64,000 nt of DNA from Plastoroseomonas hellenica (GTDB lineage: Bacteria > Pseudomonadota > Alphaproteobacteria > Acetobacterales > Acetobacteraceae), in assembly GCF_018129085.1 (NCBI RefSeq), contig NZ_JAAGBB010000001.1:62001-126000 (forward strand), in the 5' to 3' direction. The notes below the pieces were generated by a model. It did no database searches. It was not told the origin of the DNA and worked only from the letters and a program-made list of their open reading frames with translations. The translations under genes were made by a program, and so were the position numbers. Positions 52,320 through 61,030 of this stretch are shown here, piece after piece (the first letter of the stretch is position 1; the number at the start of each line of letters is the position of its first letter).

Positions 52320-53167
52320 GGCGCACCATCGCGCAGCGGGTCCGATGCAGCGCGCAGCCGTTCGCCCAGGATCGACAGCGCCAGGGTGAAAACGGAGAGC
52401 GCCAGCACCGGCGCCAGCACGGCATGCGGCGCTTCTTCCGCGAAGCCGCCGGCATCGGCGATCATGCGGCCCCAGCTCGGCAGCTCCGGCGTGCCGCCGA
52501 GGCCGAGGAAGGACAGCACCGATTCGGTCACGATGCAGCGCGGCAGGATGATCGCCGCGAAGGTCAGCAGCACGCCGGTGAGGTTGGGCAGCAGGTGCCG
52601 GCCGAGCACCGCGAGCCGCGACAGGCCGAAGCTCCGCGCCGCGGCGATGTAGTCGGCGGCGCTCTCCCGCGCATGGGTGGCGCGCGCGACTTCGGCCACC
52701 ATCGGGGCATAGGTCAGGCCGAGGGCGAGCATGACGGAAAGCGGCCCGGGCGAGAGTGCGGCGACCAGCAGCATCGCCAACAGGATGCCGGGCAGGGCGC
52801 GCAGCAGGTCGAAGGCAGCGAAGACCAGCACCCGTGCCGGGCCCCCGAAGGCCAGCGCCAGCAACCCGACCCCGGCGCCGAGCAGGAAGGCCAATGCCGC
52901 GCCGCCGGCGCCGACCAGCAAGGTCAGCCGCGCTCCGGAGGCGAGGCGCGCCAGCACGTCGCGCCCGAGATGGTCGGTGCCGAGCCAATGCGCGGCGTCA
53001 GGCGCCTCATTCAGTGCCAGCAGGTCCTGCGCCAGCGGGTCCTGCGGCACCAGCATCGGCCCCACCAGCGCGAGCAGCACCGTCAGCACGACGACGATGC
53101 CCGCCAGCATCTCCGGCAGGCGCCGGCCCCGGACCACGCGGTCCGCCGGAAGCAGCGTCGCGCTCAT
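52316..53167 (-). CDS. Peptide-type ABC importer permease, DppC-like
   Basis: A 283-residue permease. HWLGTDHLGRDVLARLASGARLTL is the DppC signature; YIAAARSFGLSRLAVLGRHLLPNLTGVLL is the EAA loop; VLSFLGLGGTPELPSWGRMIAD is the late block. ATG 53167 overlaps the binding-protein stop by 4 nt; an upstream in-frame extension is not needed. Confidence 0.92.
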   Translation of the reverse strand: MSATLLPADRVVRGRRLPEMLAGIVVVLTVLLALVGPMLVPQDPLAQDLLALNEAPDAAHWLGTDHLGRDVLARLASGARLTLLVGAGGAALAFLLGAGVGLLALAFGGPARVLVFAAFDLLRALPGILLAMLLVAALSPGPLSVMLALGLTYAPMVAEVARATHARESAADYIAAARSFGLSRLAVLGRHLLPNLTGVLLTFAAIILPRCIVTESVLSFLGLGGTPELPSWGRMIADAGGFAEEAPHAVLAPVLALSVFTLALSILGERLRAASDPLRDGAP

Positions 53168-54723
53168 CCCCGGGGAGCGGGGTTGCGTGGCGCCAGCCAG
53201 GCTTGCGCCACGCCGCCGCTCGCCCAATGGCAGGCCCAGGTGAAGCCGGGATCCCAGCCCTGCACCTCGCTGCGATTGGCGATGACGTTCTGGCTATGGC
53301 CGAGCACGACCGTGTAGTAGCGGTCCAGCACCCGCTGCCACGCGCGGTTGTAGGCGACGGCGCGGCGGGCCTGGTCGGGCTCGCGCACCGCGGCATTGAC
53401 CAGGGCATCGAATTCCGGGTCCTGCACCCCGCCCCAGAGCACCGGGTTCGGCCCGTCGCTCATCATGCGGACATAGCGGAGGAACAGATCGGCACGCGGC
53501 CCCGAGGAGAAGACCGCGAGGTCCCAATCATACTGGCCGAGGCGGCGCTGCGCGCCGAGATCGTCCAGCGCCACATGGTTCACCGGGAAGCCGAGGCGGG
53601 TGACCATCTGCGCCGCGACCTGCGCGTAGCTTTCCTGCCAGGAGACGAGCTCGATCCGCCGCTGCGCGGGCGTCACCCCCGCCTCGCGCAGCAGGGCGCG
53701 GGCGCGATCGGGGTCGGGCCGCACATGCGCATCGGCATCGTGCATCGCCCGGTCGAAATGGACATTGCCGGGGATGACCATCTGGTTGGTCACGATGCCG
53801 TCCTGCCCGGCGGTGAAGTTCATGAAGGCACGCTTGTCGAGCGAATAGGCGATGGCCTGACGCACGCGGAGATCGTCGAAGGGCGCGCGCGGGGAGCGGT
53901 TGTTGAAGGAGACGAAGAACCAGTTGGTGTCCTTGAGCTTGCCGAGCCGGATCGCGGGATCGCGGGACAGCGCGGCCAGCTTGTCCCGGCCGACGCTCGC
54001 GACATGCAGGTCACCGGCGCGCAGCGCGAGCGAGAAGTCGGCATCGTCGCGCAGGTCGAACTCGACCGCGGCCAAATAGGGCCGGCCCGGCTGCCAATAG
54101 CCGGAGAAGGCCGGCGCCACGAAGCGTGCCTTCGGCCGCCAGTCGCCGAAGGTGAAGGGGCCAGTGCCGATCGGGCGGGTGATGGTGTCGTCCCAGCCCG
54201 GCGAGTTCGGCGACAGGATCCAGAGTTCGGAGAGCAGGTTCAGCAGCGGCGCATAGGGCTCCCGCATGCGGATGACGACGGTGCGCGCATCCGGTGCCTC
54301 GAAGCTCTCGGCCAACCGCATGGCACTGACCAGCCAGCCGCCGCGCACCCGGTTCTTCACGCGTTCCAGATTGGCGATCACCTCGGCCGAGGTCAGCGCG
54401 CTGCCATCGTGGAAGCGCACGCCCTCCCGCAGGCGGAAGCTGTGGACGCGGCCATCGGCGGAGACTTCGAAGGCCTCGGCCAGGAAGGGCTCGACCGTGC
54501 CATTGGCGGCGATCGAGGTCAGCGCCTCGACATAGGCCTGCTGCACGGCGATGGAGCCGGTGTGCCGATGCGGGTCGGCAGTGTCGAGGCCGAGCGTCGC
54601 GATGCGCAGCGTGCCGCCACGGCGCGGCGTCTCCGCCTGCTGCGCCTGCGCGAAGGACGCGAAGCCGAGGCCGGCGGCGCCGGCGAGCGCGGCACGGCGG
54701 CCGAGGGGCGGAAGCATCGTCAT
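53164..54723 (-). CDS. Peptide-type ABC importer substrate-binding protein (family 5)
   Basis: A 519-residue periplasmic binding protein. The signal LGRRAALAGAAGLGFASFAQAQ is Tat-like. Mature blocks: GGTLRIATLGLDTADPHRHTG, REGVRFHDGSALTSAEVIANLERV, PIGTGPFTFGDW and LRVRQAIAYSLDKRAFMN. Its overlap with the gene for an alkaline-phosphatase-superfamily enzyme next to phnA suggests the ligand may be an organophosphorus compound rather than a peptide. That is inferred from operon structure alone. Confidence 0.9.
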   Translation of the reverse strand: MTMLPPLGRRAALAGAAGLGFASFAQAQQAETPRRGGTLRIATLGLDTADPHRHTGSIAVQQAYVEALTSIAANGTVEPFLAEAFEVSADGRVHSFRLREGVRFHDGSALTSAEVIANLERVKNRVRGGWLVSAMRLAESFEAPDARTVVIRMREPYAPLLNLLSELWILSPNSPGWDDTITRPIGTGPFTFGDWRPKARFVAPAFSGYWQPGRPYLAAVEFDLRDDADFSLALRAGDLHVASVGRDKLAALSRDPAIRLGKLKDTNWFFVSFNNRSPRAPFDDLRVRQAIAYSLDKRAFMNFTAGQDGIVTNQMVIPGNVHFDRAMHDADAHVRPDPDRARALLREAGVTPAQRRIELVSWQESYAQVAAQMVTRLGFPVNHVALDDLGAQRRLGQYDWDLAVFSSGPRADLFLRYVRMMSDGPNPVLWGGVQDPEFDALVNAAVREPDQARRAVAYNRAWQRVLDRYYTVVLGHSQNVIANRSEVQGWDPGFTWACHWASGGVAQAWLAPRNPAPRG

Positions 54724-56015
54724 CGGGCGGGGTTCTCCGGCGGCAGGCGGTGCAGGGGGCGGCCATCCAGCCCGTCGAAAGCCAGGCCGAGATGGCGGAG
54801 GATGGTGGGCGCGAGGTCGGTGATGATGCTCGGCTCGGTCACCACCGCGCCGGCGGGGAAGCCGTCGCCCTCGATCATCAGGAAGGGCATCTGCTCGTAG
54901 CGGCCGAGCCCGCCATGCTGGCCGCAGCCGAGGCGGTCGGGCTTGCCCTGGGCCGGCAGCGCGGCGGCGCTGGAGCCCGGCACGCCATGGGTGTTCGGCG
55001 TCGCATCGCTCCGCATCGCGATGGCGCAGAGCAGGCCGCCGGTAGCGGCGTGGCCGATCTCCGCGAGCTCCGCGCCAGCCAGCACCCGATCGGCCCAGGG
55101 CTGGATGCGCAGCAGGCCGAGGACGGCCGGCGCTTCCGCGGCGCGATCGGGGTGCAGATAGATCAGCGCGCCGGTGCCATTGGCGACCGAGAGCAGGCTG
55201 TTATCGGCCGCGTCCCGCTTCAGCCCCGCCGCGATCAGCACGGCCTCGATGTCGACCACCTCGGTCACCGTCTGGTGGCCATGGTCGGAACAGGCGATCA
55301 GCAGGATCTCCTCGCCCGCCGCGCGGCGGGCTGCGACGGCTTCCCGCACCCGGGCGAAGGCGGCGTCCGAGCCGGCGATGGCGGCCAGGCAGGCGGGCGA
55401 GCCGAGCGGGCTTTCATGCTGCATATGGTCGGGCTCGCCGAGCCAGAGCACGGCCAGCGCCGCTCGCCGGCCCGCGACGGCATCGTCAAGGAAGCGGGTC
55501 GTCAACCGGGCGTCGCCCGCGGTGTCGAGCGTGATGTCCGCGACGGCTTCAGCGCCTGTCAGCGGCCGCAGCCCGGGCGCGAAGGAGCAGGCGCGATGGA
55601 AGACCCAGCCATGCCCGTCCGGGTCATGCGCGCGCGCGGCGCCGGGGGAGACATTGCTGAACACCATCGCTTCCCGCCCGGCGCGCGCCAGCCGTTCCGC
55701 GAGGGTCGGCACGGCAAGGCTGTGGCCGGTGACGCGGCGCTTGTGGTCCATGAAATCTGGGCGGCCGACATCGTGCGGGACCAGTTGCCCGTCTTCCATC
55801 AGCGCCACCGAATTGCCCTGCAGCCCATGCTGGGCGGGGAAGCAGCCGGTCGCGAAACAGGCCGAGACGACCCGCGTCGCGGAGGGGAAGACCGAGCGAT
55901 GCGCCGCGAAGTTGGTCGCGGCCTCTGCGAAGCTGTGCAGCGCAGGTGTCGCCTCGGGGCCCAGCAGGTCGCGGCGCAGCCCGTCCAGCACGGTGACGAT
56001 GACGCGGCGGGTCAT
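54720..56015 (-). CDS. Alkaline phosphatase-superfamily phosphodiesterase/pyrophosphatase-like enzyme
   Basis: A 431-residue metallohydrolase of the nucleotide pyrophosphatase/phosphodiesterase type. The first metal Asp is in VIVTVLDGLRRDLL (about 10), the nucleophile Thr is in VFPSATRVVSACFATG (about 46), further ligands are Asp/His in LGEPDHMQHE and the paired Asp-His in CSDHGHQ, and the last His is in NTHGVPGSS. No signal peptide, so it is cytoplasmic. It is related to PhnA but clearly different, and overlaps it by 4 nt. It may split a phosphonate or phosphate diester before or after PhnA action. Confidence 0.88.
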   Translation of the reverse strand: MTRRVIVTVLDGLRRDLLGPEATPALHSFAEAATNFAAHRSVFPSATRVVSACFATGCFPAQHGLQGNSVALMEDGQLVPHDVGRPDFMDHKRRVTGHSLAVPTLAERLARAGREAMVFSNVSPGAARAHDPDGHGWVFHRACSFAPGLRPLTGAEAVADITLDTAGDARLTTRFLDDAVAGRRAALAVLWLGEPDHMQHESPLGSPACLAAIAGSDAAFARVREAVAARRAAGEEILLIACSDHGHQTVTEVVDIEAVLIAAGLKRDAADNSLLSVANGTGALIYLHPDRAAEAPAVLGLLRIQPWADRVLAGAELAEIGHAATGGLLCAIAMRSDATPNTHGVPGSSAAALPAQGKPDRLGCGQHGGLGRYEQMPFLMIEGDGFPAGAVVTEPSIITDLAPTILRHLGLAFDGLDGRPLHRLPPENPAR

Positions 56016-57256
56016 GGCGCGACCGCCGTGCCGTTCAGCGCGGCGTCGAAGATATCGTAGTTGCGCAGCATGGGATGGGCCTCCCGCCAATGGGGATCGA
56101 GCGGCTCGGAGAGCAGGAAGGGCACGCGCTGCTCAGCGAGTCCGCCATGCGAGCGCAGGCGCTCGCCCGCGAGCTGCGACAGGTCATGCTCCGCCGCCCG
56201 GGCACCGAGCGCCACGCCACGCGCGCCGATGACGGTGACGTCGCCTTCCATCGCCGGCGCCAGGTCGAAGCGCGCGCAGGCCTCTTCGCCGGACAGGACG
56301 ACCTCGAGTTCCGGGATCGTTGCCAGGAAAGCGATGACATCAGCGACGGAAGGCCCGCCGGGCGACAGATGCACCCGCACGAAGCCGCCCAGCGCCCCAT
56401 GGTGCCGGACGAAGGGATCGGTGATCGGGCAGATCACGCGCGCGGCCCCGGCGCCGAAGCGGGCATCGAGCAGATCGCCCACGAAGACCACATGCGGCCG
56501 CCCGTCCGGCAGGGCCATGTCGGTCATCCCGTGATCGGCGGTCGCCGCGACCAGGCAGCCGGCATCGGCCAGCGCGCCGAGCCTGGCGTCGAGCGCGCGC
56601 ATGAAGTCCCTTGCCTCCGGGCTCTCCGGCGCGTGGCGGTGCTGCACATAGTCGGAGAGCGACAGATAGAGCAGCCGCGCACGCCCGGTCTCCAACAGCC
56701 GCAGCCCGGCATCCAGCACGAAGAGGGAGAGGTCCGCCGAATACTGGTCAGGCGCCGCGCGCCCGACCAGCGCGGTCAAGCCGCCGATGCCATGGGTTTC
56801 GGCCTGCGCCGCGTCCGCGCGCTCGGCCGAGACGGCCAGGGCATCCGGCCCGATAGGCAGGCCTTTCCCCAGCGCGGCGCGCAGCTTGTCCTTGGCGGTC
56901 ACCATGGCCGTCGGCACCCCGGCATTCGCCATCGCGGCCAGGATGGTCGGCACGCGCAGCTCGGCATCGCCGGTGACCATCACCGTCTCGCCGGTCTGCC
57001 GGTCGAGGTAGAAATTGCCGGAGACGCCATGCCGCGCCGGCGGCACGCCGGTGACGAGCGAGACGTTGTTCGGGTTGGTGAAGGTCGGCATGGCGGCCAG
57101 CGCTTCGCCGAAGAAGCCCTCCCGGGCGAAGCGGGCAAAGGCGGGCAGGTCGTTCGATGCGAGGCCCGCTTCGAGATAGGCCGGGTCGCAGCCATCGAGG
57201 CAAAGGATCGCCACCGGACGGGTCGGGATGCGATAGCGGCGGCCATTGACGGCCAC
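56012..57256 (-). CDS. phnA: Phosphonoacetate hydrolase
   Basis: A 414-residue zinc enzyme of the alkaline phosphatase superfamily that cleaves the C-P bond of phosphonoacetate to acetate and phosphate. VNGRRYRIPTRPVAILCLDGCDPAYLEAGL matches the known PhnA N-terminus with the first metal Asp. The nucleophile Thr lies in PTFTNPNNVSLVTGVPPARHG, the PhnA-specific signature; metal ligands follow in LSLSDYVQHRHAP and TADHGMTD, and the last His in RSHGGLAEQ. GTG 57256 is preferred because it gives the family's usual N-terminus; TTG 57328 would add 24 residues. First gene of a six-gene operon. Confidence 0.9.
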   Translation of the reverse strand: MAVNGRRYRIPTRPVAILCLDGCDPAYLEAGLASNDLPAFARFAREGFFGEALAAMPTFTNPNNVSLVTGVPPARHGVSGNFYLDRQTGETVMVTGDAELRVPTILAAMANAGVPTAMVTAKDKLRAALGKGLPIGPDALAVSAERADAAQAETHGIGGLTALVGRAAPDQYSADLSLFVLDAGLRLLETGRARLLYLSLSDYVQHRHAPESPEARDFMRALDARLGALADAGCLVAATADHGMTDMALPDGRPHVVFVGDLLDARFGAGAARVICPITDPFVRHHGALGGFVRVHLSPGGPSVADVIAFLATIPELEVVLSGEEACARFDLAPAMEGDVTVIGARGVALGARAAEHDLSQLAGERLRSHGGLAEQRVPFLLSEPLDPHWREAHPMLRNYDIFDAALNGTAVAP

Positions 57257-57430
57257 CTCGGATCGGGGGGACAGAGAACCGCTCCCGGTCCCAGGGCCTT
57301 CGGATCGCGGATGCTGCAGCAGGGTCAAATGCCTATGTCCCGTCGAGACGTCGTCACGGTCTGTAGCGGCATGGGACGTGGTGGCGGAAACGACTTCGCT
57401 TCCCGATCGGGGCGATGCCTTTTCCGGTTG

Positions 57431-57455
57431 TCACGCAACGGACATATCCGTGACG
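57431..57455. promoter_or_regulatory. LysR-type operator candidate in the phnA divergent region
   Basis: GTCACG (57431-57436) and CGTGAC (57450-57455) form a perfect 6-bp inverted repeat with 13 nt between, and CGGA-CATA-TCCG nests inside. It ends 13 bp before the LysR gene start. Size and position fit a LysR recognition site controlling both the regulator and the phnA operon. Confidence 0.5.
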
Positions 57456-57468
57456 CGGAACCTCAACC

Positions 57469-58350
57469 ATGAAGCCGGAAGCGCGCCGCCGGCTGCCGCC
57501 GCTCCGCATGATCGCGACTTTCGAGGCGCTGGCCCGCCTTGGCTCGCGCAGCGCGGCGGCGGCCGAGCTGAACGTGACGCTCGGCGCCGTCGGCAAGCAG
57601 CTTCGCGCGCTGGAGCAATGGGTGGGTGTGCCGCTGTTCGAAGGCGATGCCCGTGATCCCGCCATGACGCTGGCCGGCCGGCAGTTTGCGCAGGCGGCGA
57701 CCGCCGGCATGGACACGATCCTGGCCGGGCTCGAGCAGATCTCGCCCCGCACCGAGGCGGTGGAACTGCGCATCCTGGCGCCGGCGACCTTCGCGATGAA
57801 CTGGCTGATGCCGCGCCTGCACCGGCTGGAGCGGTTGCAGCCGCGTTTCCGCGTCAGCGTGCGGCCGACCCATACCGGGGAGGATTGGCTGCCTCTGCCG
57901 CATGACGCGGCGATCCGCCGCGACGGCTTCGTGCCGGCCGGCTACGCCGCGGAACCCTTGCTCCGCGAACAGCTCACGGCGGTGGCCGCACCCCAGCTCG
58001 ACACCGTGCAGGCATCGCCCGAAACCGTGCCCTTGCTCGAGAGCCGGTCGCGCCCAGGCGATCTCGACCGCTGGCTGGCTGCCGCCGGCGTCGAACGCCT
58101 GGGGCTGCCGCGCCGGAGCTTCGCGCATTTCTACATCGCCTATGAGGCGGCGCTGGCCGGCGAGGGGCTGCTGGTGGCGCCCTCGCTCATCACCGCGGCG
58201 GATGTGAAGTCGGGGCGGCTGTCGGAACGCTGGCCGGGGATCGCTGTGCCCGGCGCGACCTATACCTTCGTCCATCCGAATGGATACGGCGTGCGGGACC
58301 TGGTCGCGCCCTTCCTGATGTGGCTGCGCGAAGAGTTGGCGCAGCTCTGA
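57469..58350 (+). CDS. LysR-family regulator, probable PhnR counterpart
   Basis: A 293-residue LysR protein of the GcvA subgroup. The DNA-binding region has LPPLRMIATFEALARLGSRSAAAAELNVTLGAVGKQLRALEQWVGVPLFE; the effector domain follows. It is divergent from phnA. In Pseudomonas fluorescens 23F, phosphonoacetate hydrolase is controlled by a LysR-type protein, PhnR, so the arrangement suggests the same role here. It has not been shown that the two are orthologous. Confidence 0.88.
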   Translation: MKPEARRRLPPLRMIATFEALARLGSRSAAAAELNVTLGAVGKQLRALEQWVGVPLFEGDARDPAMTLAGRQFAQAATAGMDTILAGLEQISPRTEAVELRILAPATFAMNWLMPRLHRLERLQPRFRVSVRPTHTGEDWLPLPHDAAIRRDGFVPAGYAAEPLLREQLTAVAAPQLDTVQASPETVPLLESRSRPGDLDRWLAAAGVERLGLPRRSFAHFYIAYEAALAGEGLLVAPSLITAADVKSGRLSERWPGIAVPGATYTFVHPNGYGVRDLVAPFLMWLREELAQL

Positions 58351-58357
58351 CGATCCC

Positions 58358-59395
58358 TCAGATCTCCTGGCGCACCATCGCGGCACCGTCGGCCATGGCT
58401 TTCAGCTTTCCGAAGGCGCGATCGCGCGGCAGGTATTTCATGCCGCAATCGGGCGCCACGACGATGCGCTCCGGCGGCAGCACCTTGAGCGCCTGGCGGA
58501 TCCGGCCCGCGACGATCTCCGGCGTCTCCACCTCGGCCGAGCCGAGGTCCAGCACGCCGACCATCACCGTCTTGCCCGGCAACTCCCGCAGGATCGCGAG
58601 GTCGAGCTTCGGCTGCGCGGCTTCGATAGAGATCTGCTCGGCGATGCTGCCGGCGAGCTCCGGCAGGAAGGAGTAGCCGCTCGGCTTCTGATCGACCATC
58701 GCCGCATAGCCGAAGCAGAGATGCACGACGGTGGTGCCGGTCACGCCCTGGAAGGCGCGGTTGATGCAAGGGACCGCGAAGCGGCGCGCCTCGTCCGGGA
58801 AGGCCTGCATCCAGGGCTCGTCGAGCTGGATGACGTCGACCCCGGCGCGCTTGAGGTCGAGGATCTCCTCATTGAGCGCGATCGCGTAGTCCATCGCGAG
58901 CTCCGCCTCGTCATCGTAGAACTCGTTCTTCGCCTGGCGTGTCATGGTGAAGGGGCCGGGCAGGGTGATTTTCAGCTTGCGGTCGGTATTGGCGCGCGCG
59001 AAGGCGATGTCCGCGACCTCTACCGGCCGCGTCCGCCGCACCCGGCCGGTGACGCGTGGCACCAAGGTCGGCTTGCCGGTGCGGCCGATGACCTCGGCAG
59101 GGGTGACGGGATCGACGCCTTCGAGGGCGGAGGCGAAGTGGTTGGAGTAGCTCTCCCGCCGGATCTCGCCATCGGTGATGATGTCGATGCCCGCCCGCTC
59201 CATGTCGCGGATCGCGAGCAGCGTCGCGTCGTTCTGGGCTTCCTGCAGCAGTGGTTCGGCGATGCGCCAGATCTCCGGCGCCCTGACACGCGGCACCATG
59301 CGGGTGCGGAGCGCCTGTTGGTCGACCAGCCAGGCCGGCTGCGGATAGCTGCCGACCACGGTGGTGGGCAGCAGCGGAAGCGCTTCAGCGGACAT
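58358..59395 (-). CDS. Short MetE-like protein (cobalamin-independent methionine synthase C-terminal type)
   Basis: A 345-residue single-barrel protein related to the C-terminal catalytic half of MetE; the N-terminal half is absent, as in archaeal and many 'core' forms. Blocks: TTVVGSYPQPAWLVD, ERAGIDIITDGEIRRESYSNHFA, DVIQLDEPWMQ, TVVHLCFGYAA (His and Cys zinc ligands) and ERIVVAPDCGMKYLPRDRAFGKL (Cys ligand). Such short proteins often move methyl groups to or from an unusual substrate rather than make methionine. It converges with the LysR gene with 7 nt between. No methyltransferase partner is nearby. Confidence 0.9.
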   Translation of the reverse strand: MSAEALPLLPTTVVGSYPQPAWLVDQQALRTRMVPRVRAPEIWRIAEPLLQEAQNDATLLAIRDMERAGIDIITDGEIRRESYSNHFASALEGVDPVTPAEVIGRTGKPTLVPRVTGRVRRTRPVEVADIAFARANTDRKLKITLPGPFTMTRQAKNEFYDDEAELAMDYAIALNEEILDLKRAGVDVIQLDEPWMQAFPDEARRFAVPCINRAFQGVTGTTVVHLCFGYAAMVDQKPSGYSFLPELAGSIAEQISIEAAQPKLDLAILRELPGKTVMVGVLDLGSAEVETPEIVAGRIRQALKVLPPERIVVAPDCGMKYLPRDRAFGKLKAMADGAAMVRQEI

Positions 59396-59419
59396 GGCAG
59401 GGATCCTTCCCGAATGATG

Positions 59420-59788
59420 TCAACCCTTGGCCCGGCTCGCGAGGGTGGCAAGCCGCTTCTCCGCCGCGCGCTGGGCCGCGCGCTCGATCGCGCGATAATC
59501 CGCGACGAGGTTCCGGCCCGCATCGGTCAGCAGCGCGCCGCCGCCGCGATAGCCGCCGGGGCTCGCTTCCACCGCGGCGGTGCCGAGCAGCGTCTTCAAC
59601 GCATCGACCAGGTCCCAGGCGCGCTTGTAGCTCATGCCGAGGGCGCGCCCGGCGGCCGAGATCGACCCCTCGCGGTCGATCGCTTCCAGGAGTGCGATCT
59701 TCCCAGGCCCGATGCGGCCCTGCGGCAGGTCGATGCGCAGGCTGAGCAATCCGGTCGGCGGCGGCGCGGCACGGGGCGGGCGATTCAT
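59420..59788 (-). CDS. ModE-like winged-helix regulator without molybdate-binding domain
   Basis: A 122-residue DNA-binding protein. IGPGKIALLEAIDREGSISAAGRALGMSYKRAWDLVDALKTLLG is the ModE N-terminal winged helix, followed by a wing (GGYRGGGALLTDAGRNLVADYRAIE). The C-terminal MOP repeats that bind molybdate in E. coli ModE are missing, as in many short ModE homologues. It lies after modABC on the same strand, 126 bp from modC, and probably represses or otherwise regulates them. How it would sense molybdate is unclear. Confidence 0.9.
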   Translation of the reverse strand: MNRPPRAAPPPTGLLSLRIDLPQGRIGPGKIALLEAIDREGSISAAGRALGMSYKRAWDLVDALKTLLGTAAVEASPGGYRGGGALLTDAGRNLVADYRAIERAAQRAAEKRLATLASRAKG

Positions 59789-59808
59789 GCCACGAGCCTA
59801 ACACCAGA

Positions 59809-59827
59809 CCCTGCCGATCGGGCAGGG
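59809..59827. terminator. GC hairpin between modC and the ModE-like gene
   Basis: CCCTGCC and GGCAGGG form a perfect 7-bp stem around GATCG, 21 nt upstream of the ModE-like start and about 88 nt after modC. It may partly end modABC transcription or lower regulator expression. No T-run follows. Confidence 0.45.
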
Positions 59828-59914
59828 GTGCGAGGCCGAGCTCCTCCATCGCCTCGTCGGTGATCGTCGCGTCACCGCGGTGACGGCGCCGGGCAGGATG
59901 CCTGGCGGAGAACT

Positions 59915-61030
59915 TCAGGATGGCGGCCCGTCCCGGGATGACGCCGGTGCCGGCAGCCCGAAGGCTACGGATTTGACCAGGGCCCAGAGCATCTGCCCCG
60001 GCAACAGCCCCAGCCGTTCGGCGCTGTCGCGGGTCACGCGCGCCAGGAGAGGGGTCGGCCCCACGGCGAGGCGCAGGAACAGCTCATGCGGCGTGCCGGT
60101 GGGGGCGATCGCTTCCAGCGTCGCGGGCAAGACGTTCTGCATGGACAGGCTGCGCGGCGCCTCGGTCGCGACCGCGACATCGCGGGCCCGTAGCCTGAGG
60201 CGCAGCCGGCTGCCTGGCGGTTCCGGCCGCAGCGGCACCAGCAGCTCGCCGCCGCCGAAGCCGAGCCGGGTCAGGCCGCGCGCCGCGTCATGCGCCAGCA
60301 CCGTGCAGCCGACCAGCACGCCGGCATCGCGCCGTGCCGCCAGCGGCAGGTCGGTGCGGGCGGTCAGCGCCTCGACGCCGCCTTCCGCCAGCACGCGCCC
60401 GGCCTCCAGCAGCACCAGGCGGTCGGCCAGGGCATCCACCTCGTCCAGCGCATGGGTGACATAGAGGATCGGCAGCCGCGCCGCATCGCGCAGCCGCGCC
60501 AGGAAGGGCAGCACCTCCGCGCGCCGGGTGGTGTCGAGCGCCGCCAGCGGCTCATCCATCAGCAGCAGGCGCGGGCGCGCCAGCAGGGCGCGGCCGAGCG
60601 CGACGCGCTGCCGTTCCCCGCCGGAGAGGCCGGCCGGGCGGCGTGCCAGCAGGTGGCCGATGCCGAGCAGTGCCACGACCTCCTCGAAGCCAGGCCCGGT
60701 CGCACCGCGTGGGGCGCGGCGCTCGCCGTAGCGGAGATTGGTCTCGACGCTGAGATGCGGGAACAGTCGCGCTTCCTGGAAGACCACGCCGAAGCGCCGG
60801 CGCTCCGGCGGCAGGAAGATGCCGGTCGCGGTGTCGAGCAGCGCCTGGCCGTCCAGGACCACGCGCCCGGCCTGCGGCCGCAGCAGGCCCGCGACGGCGG
60901 CGAGGATCGTGCTCTTGCCGCAGCCGGATGGGCCGAACAGCGCGGTGACGCCGGCGCCATCCGCCGTGAAGCCGGCGTCGAGCGAGAACCCGTCCGCCGC
61001 GAAGCGATGCCGCAGCGCGACCTCCAGCAT
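59915..61030 (-). CDS. modC: Molybdate ABC importer ATPase
   Basis: A 371-residue ATPase. Walker A GPSGCGKST, Q-loop VVFQEARLFPHLSVETNLRYG (the ModC form), signature LSGGERQRVALGRALL and Walker B LLLMDEPLAALD are intact. A C-terminal MOP/TOBE domain (about 290-355, with SLSMQNVLPATLEAI and LLARVTRDSAERLGLLPGQMLWALVKSVAF) binds molybdate in relatives and can inhibit transport. ATG 61030 shares one base with the modB stop. Confidence 0.94.
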   Translation of the reverse strand: MLEVALRHRFAADGFSLDAGFTADGAGVTALFGPSGCGKSTILAAVAGLLRPQAGRVVLDGQALLDTATGIFLPPERRRFGVVFQEARLFPHLSVETNLRYGERRAPRGATGPGFEEVVALLGIGHLLARRPAGLSGGERQRVALGRALLARPRLLLMDEPLAALDTTRRAEVLPFLARLRDAARLPILYVTHALDEVDALADRLVLLEAGRVLAEGGVEALTARTDLPLAARRDAGVLVGCTVLAHDAARGLTRLGFGGGELLVPLRPEPPGSRLRLRLRARDVAVATEAPRSLSMQNVLPATLEAIAPTGTPHELFLRLAVGPTPLLARVTRDSAERLGLLPGQMLWALVKSVAFGLPAPASSRDGPPS

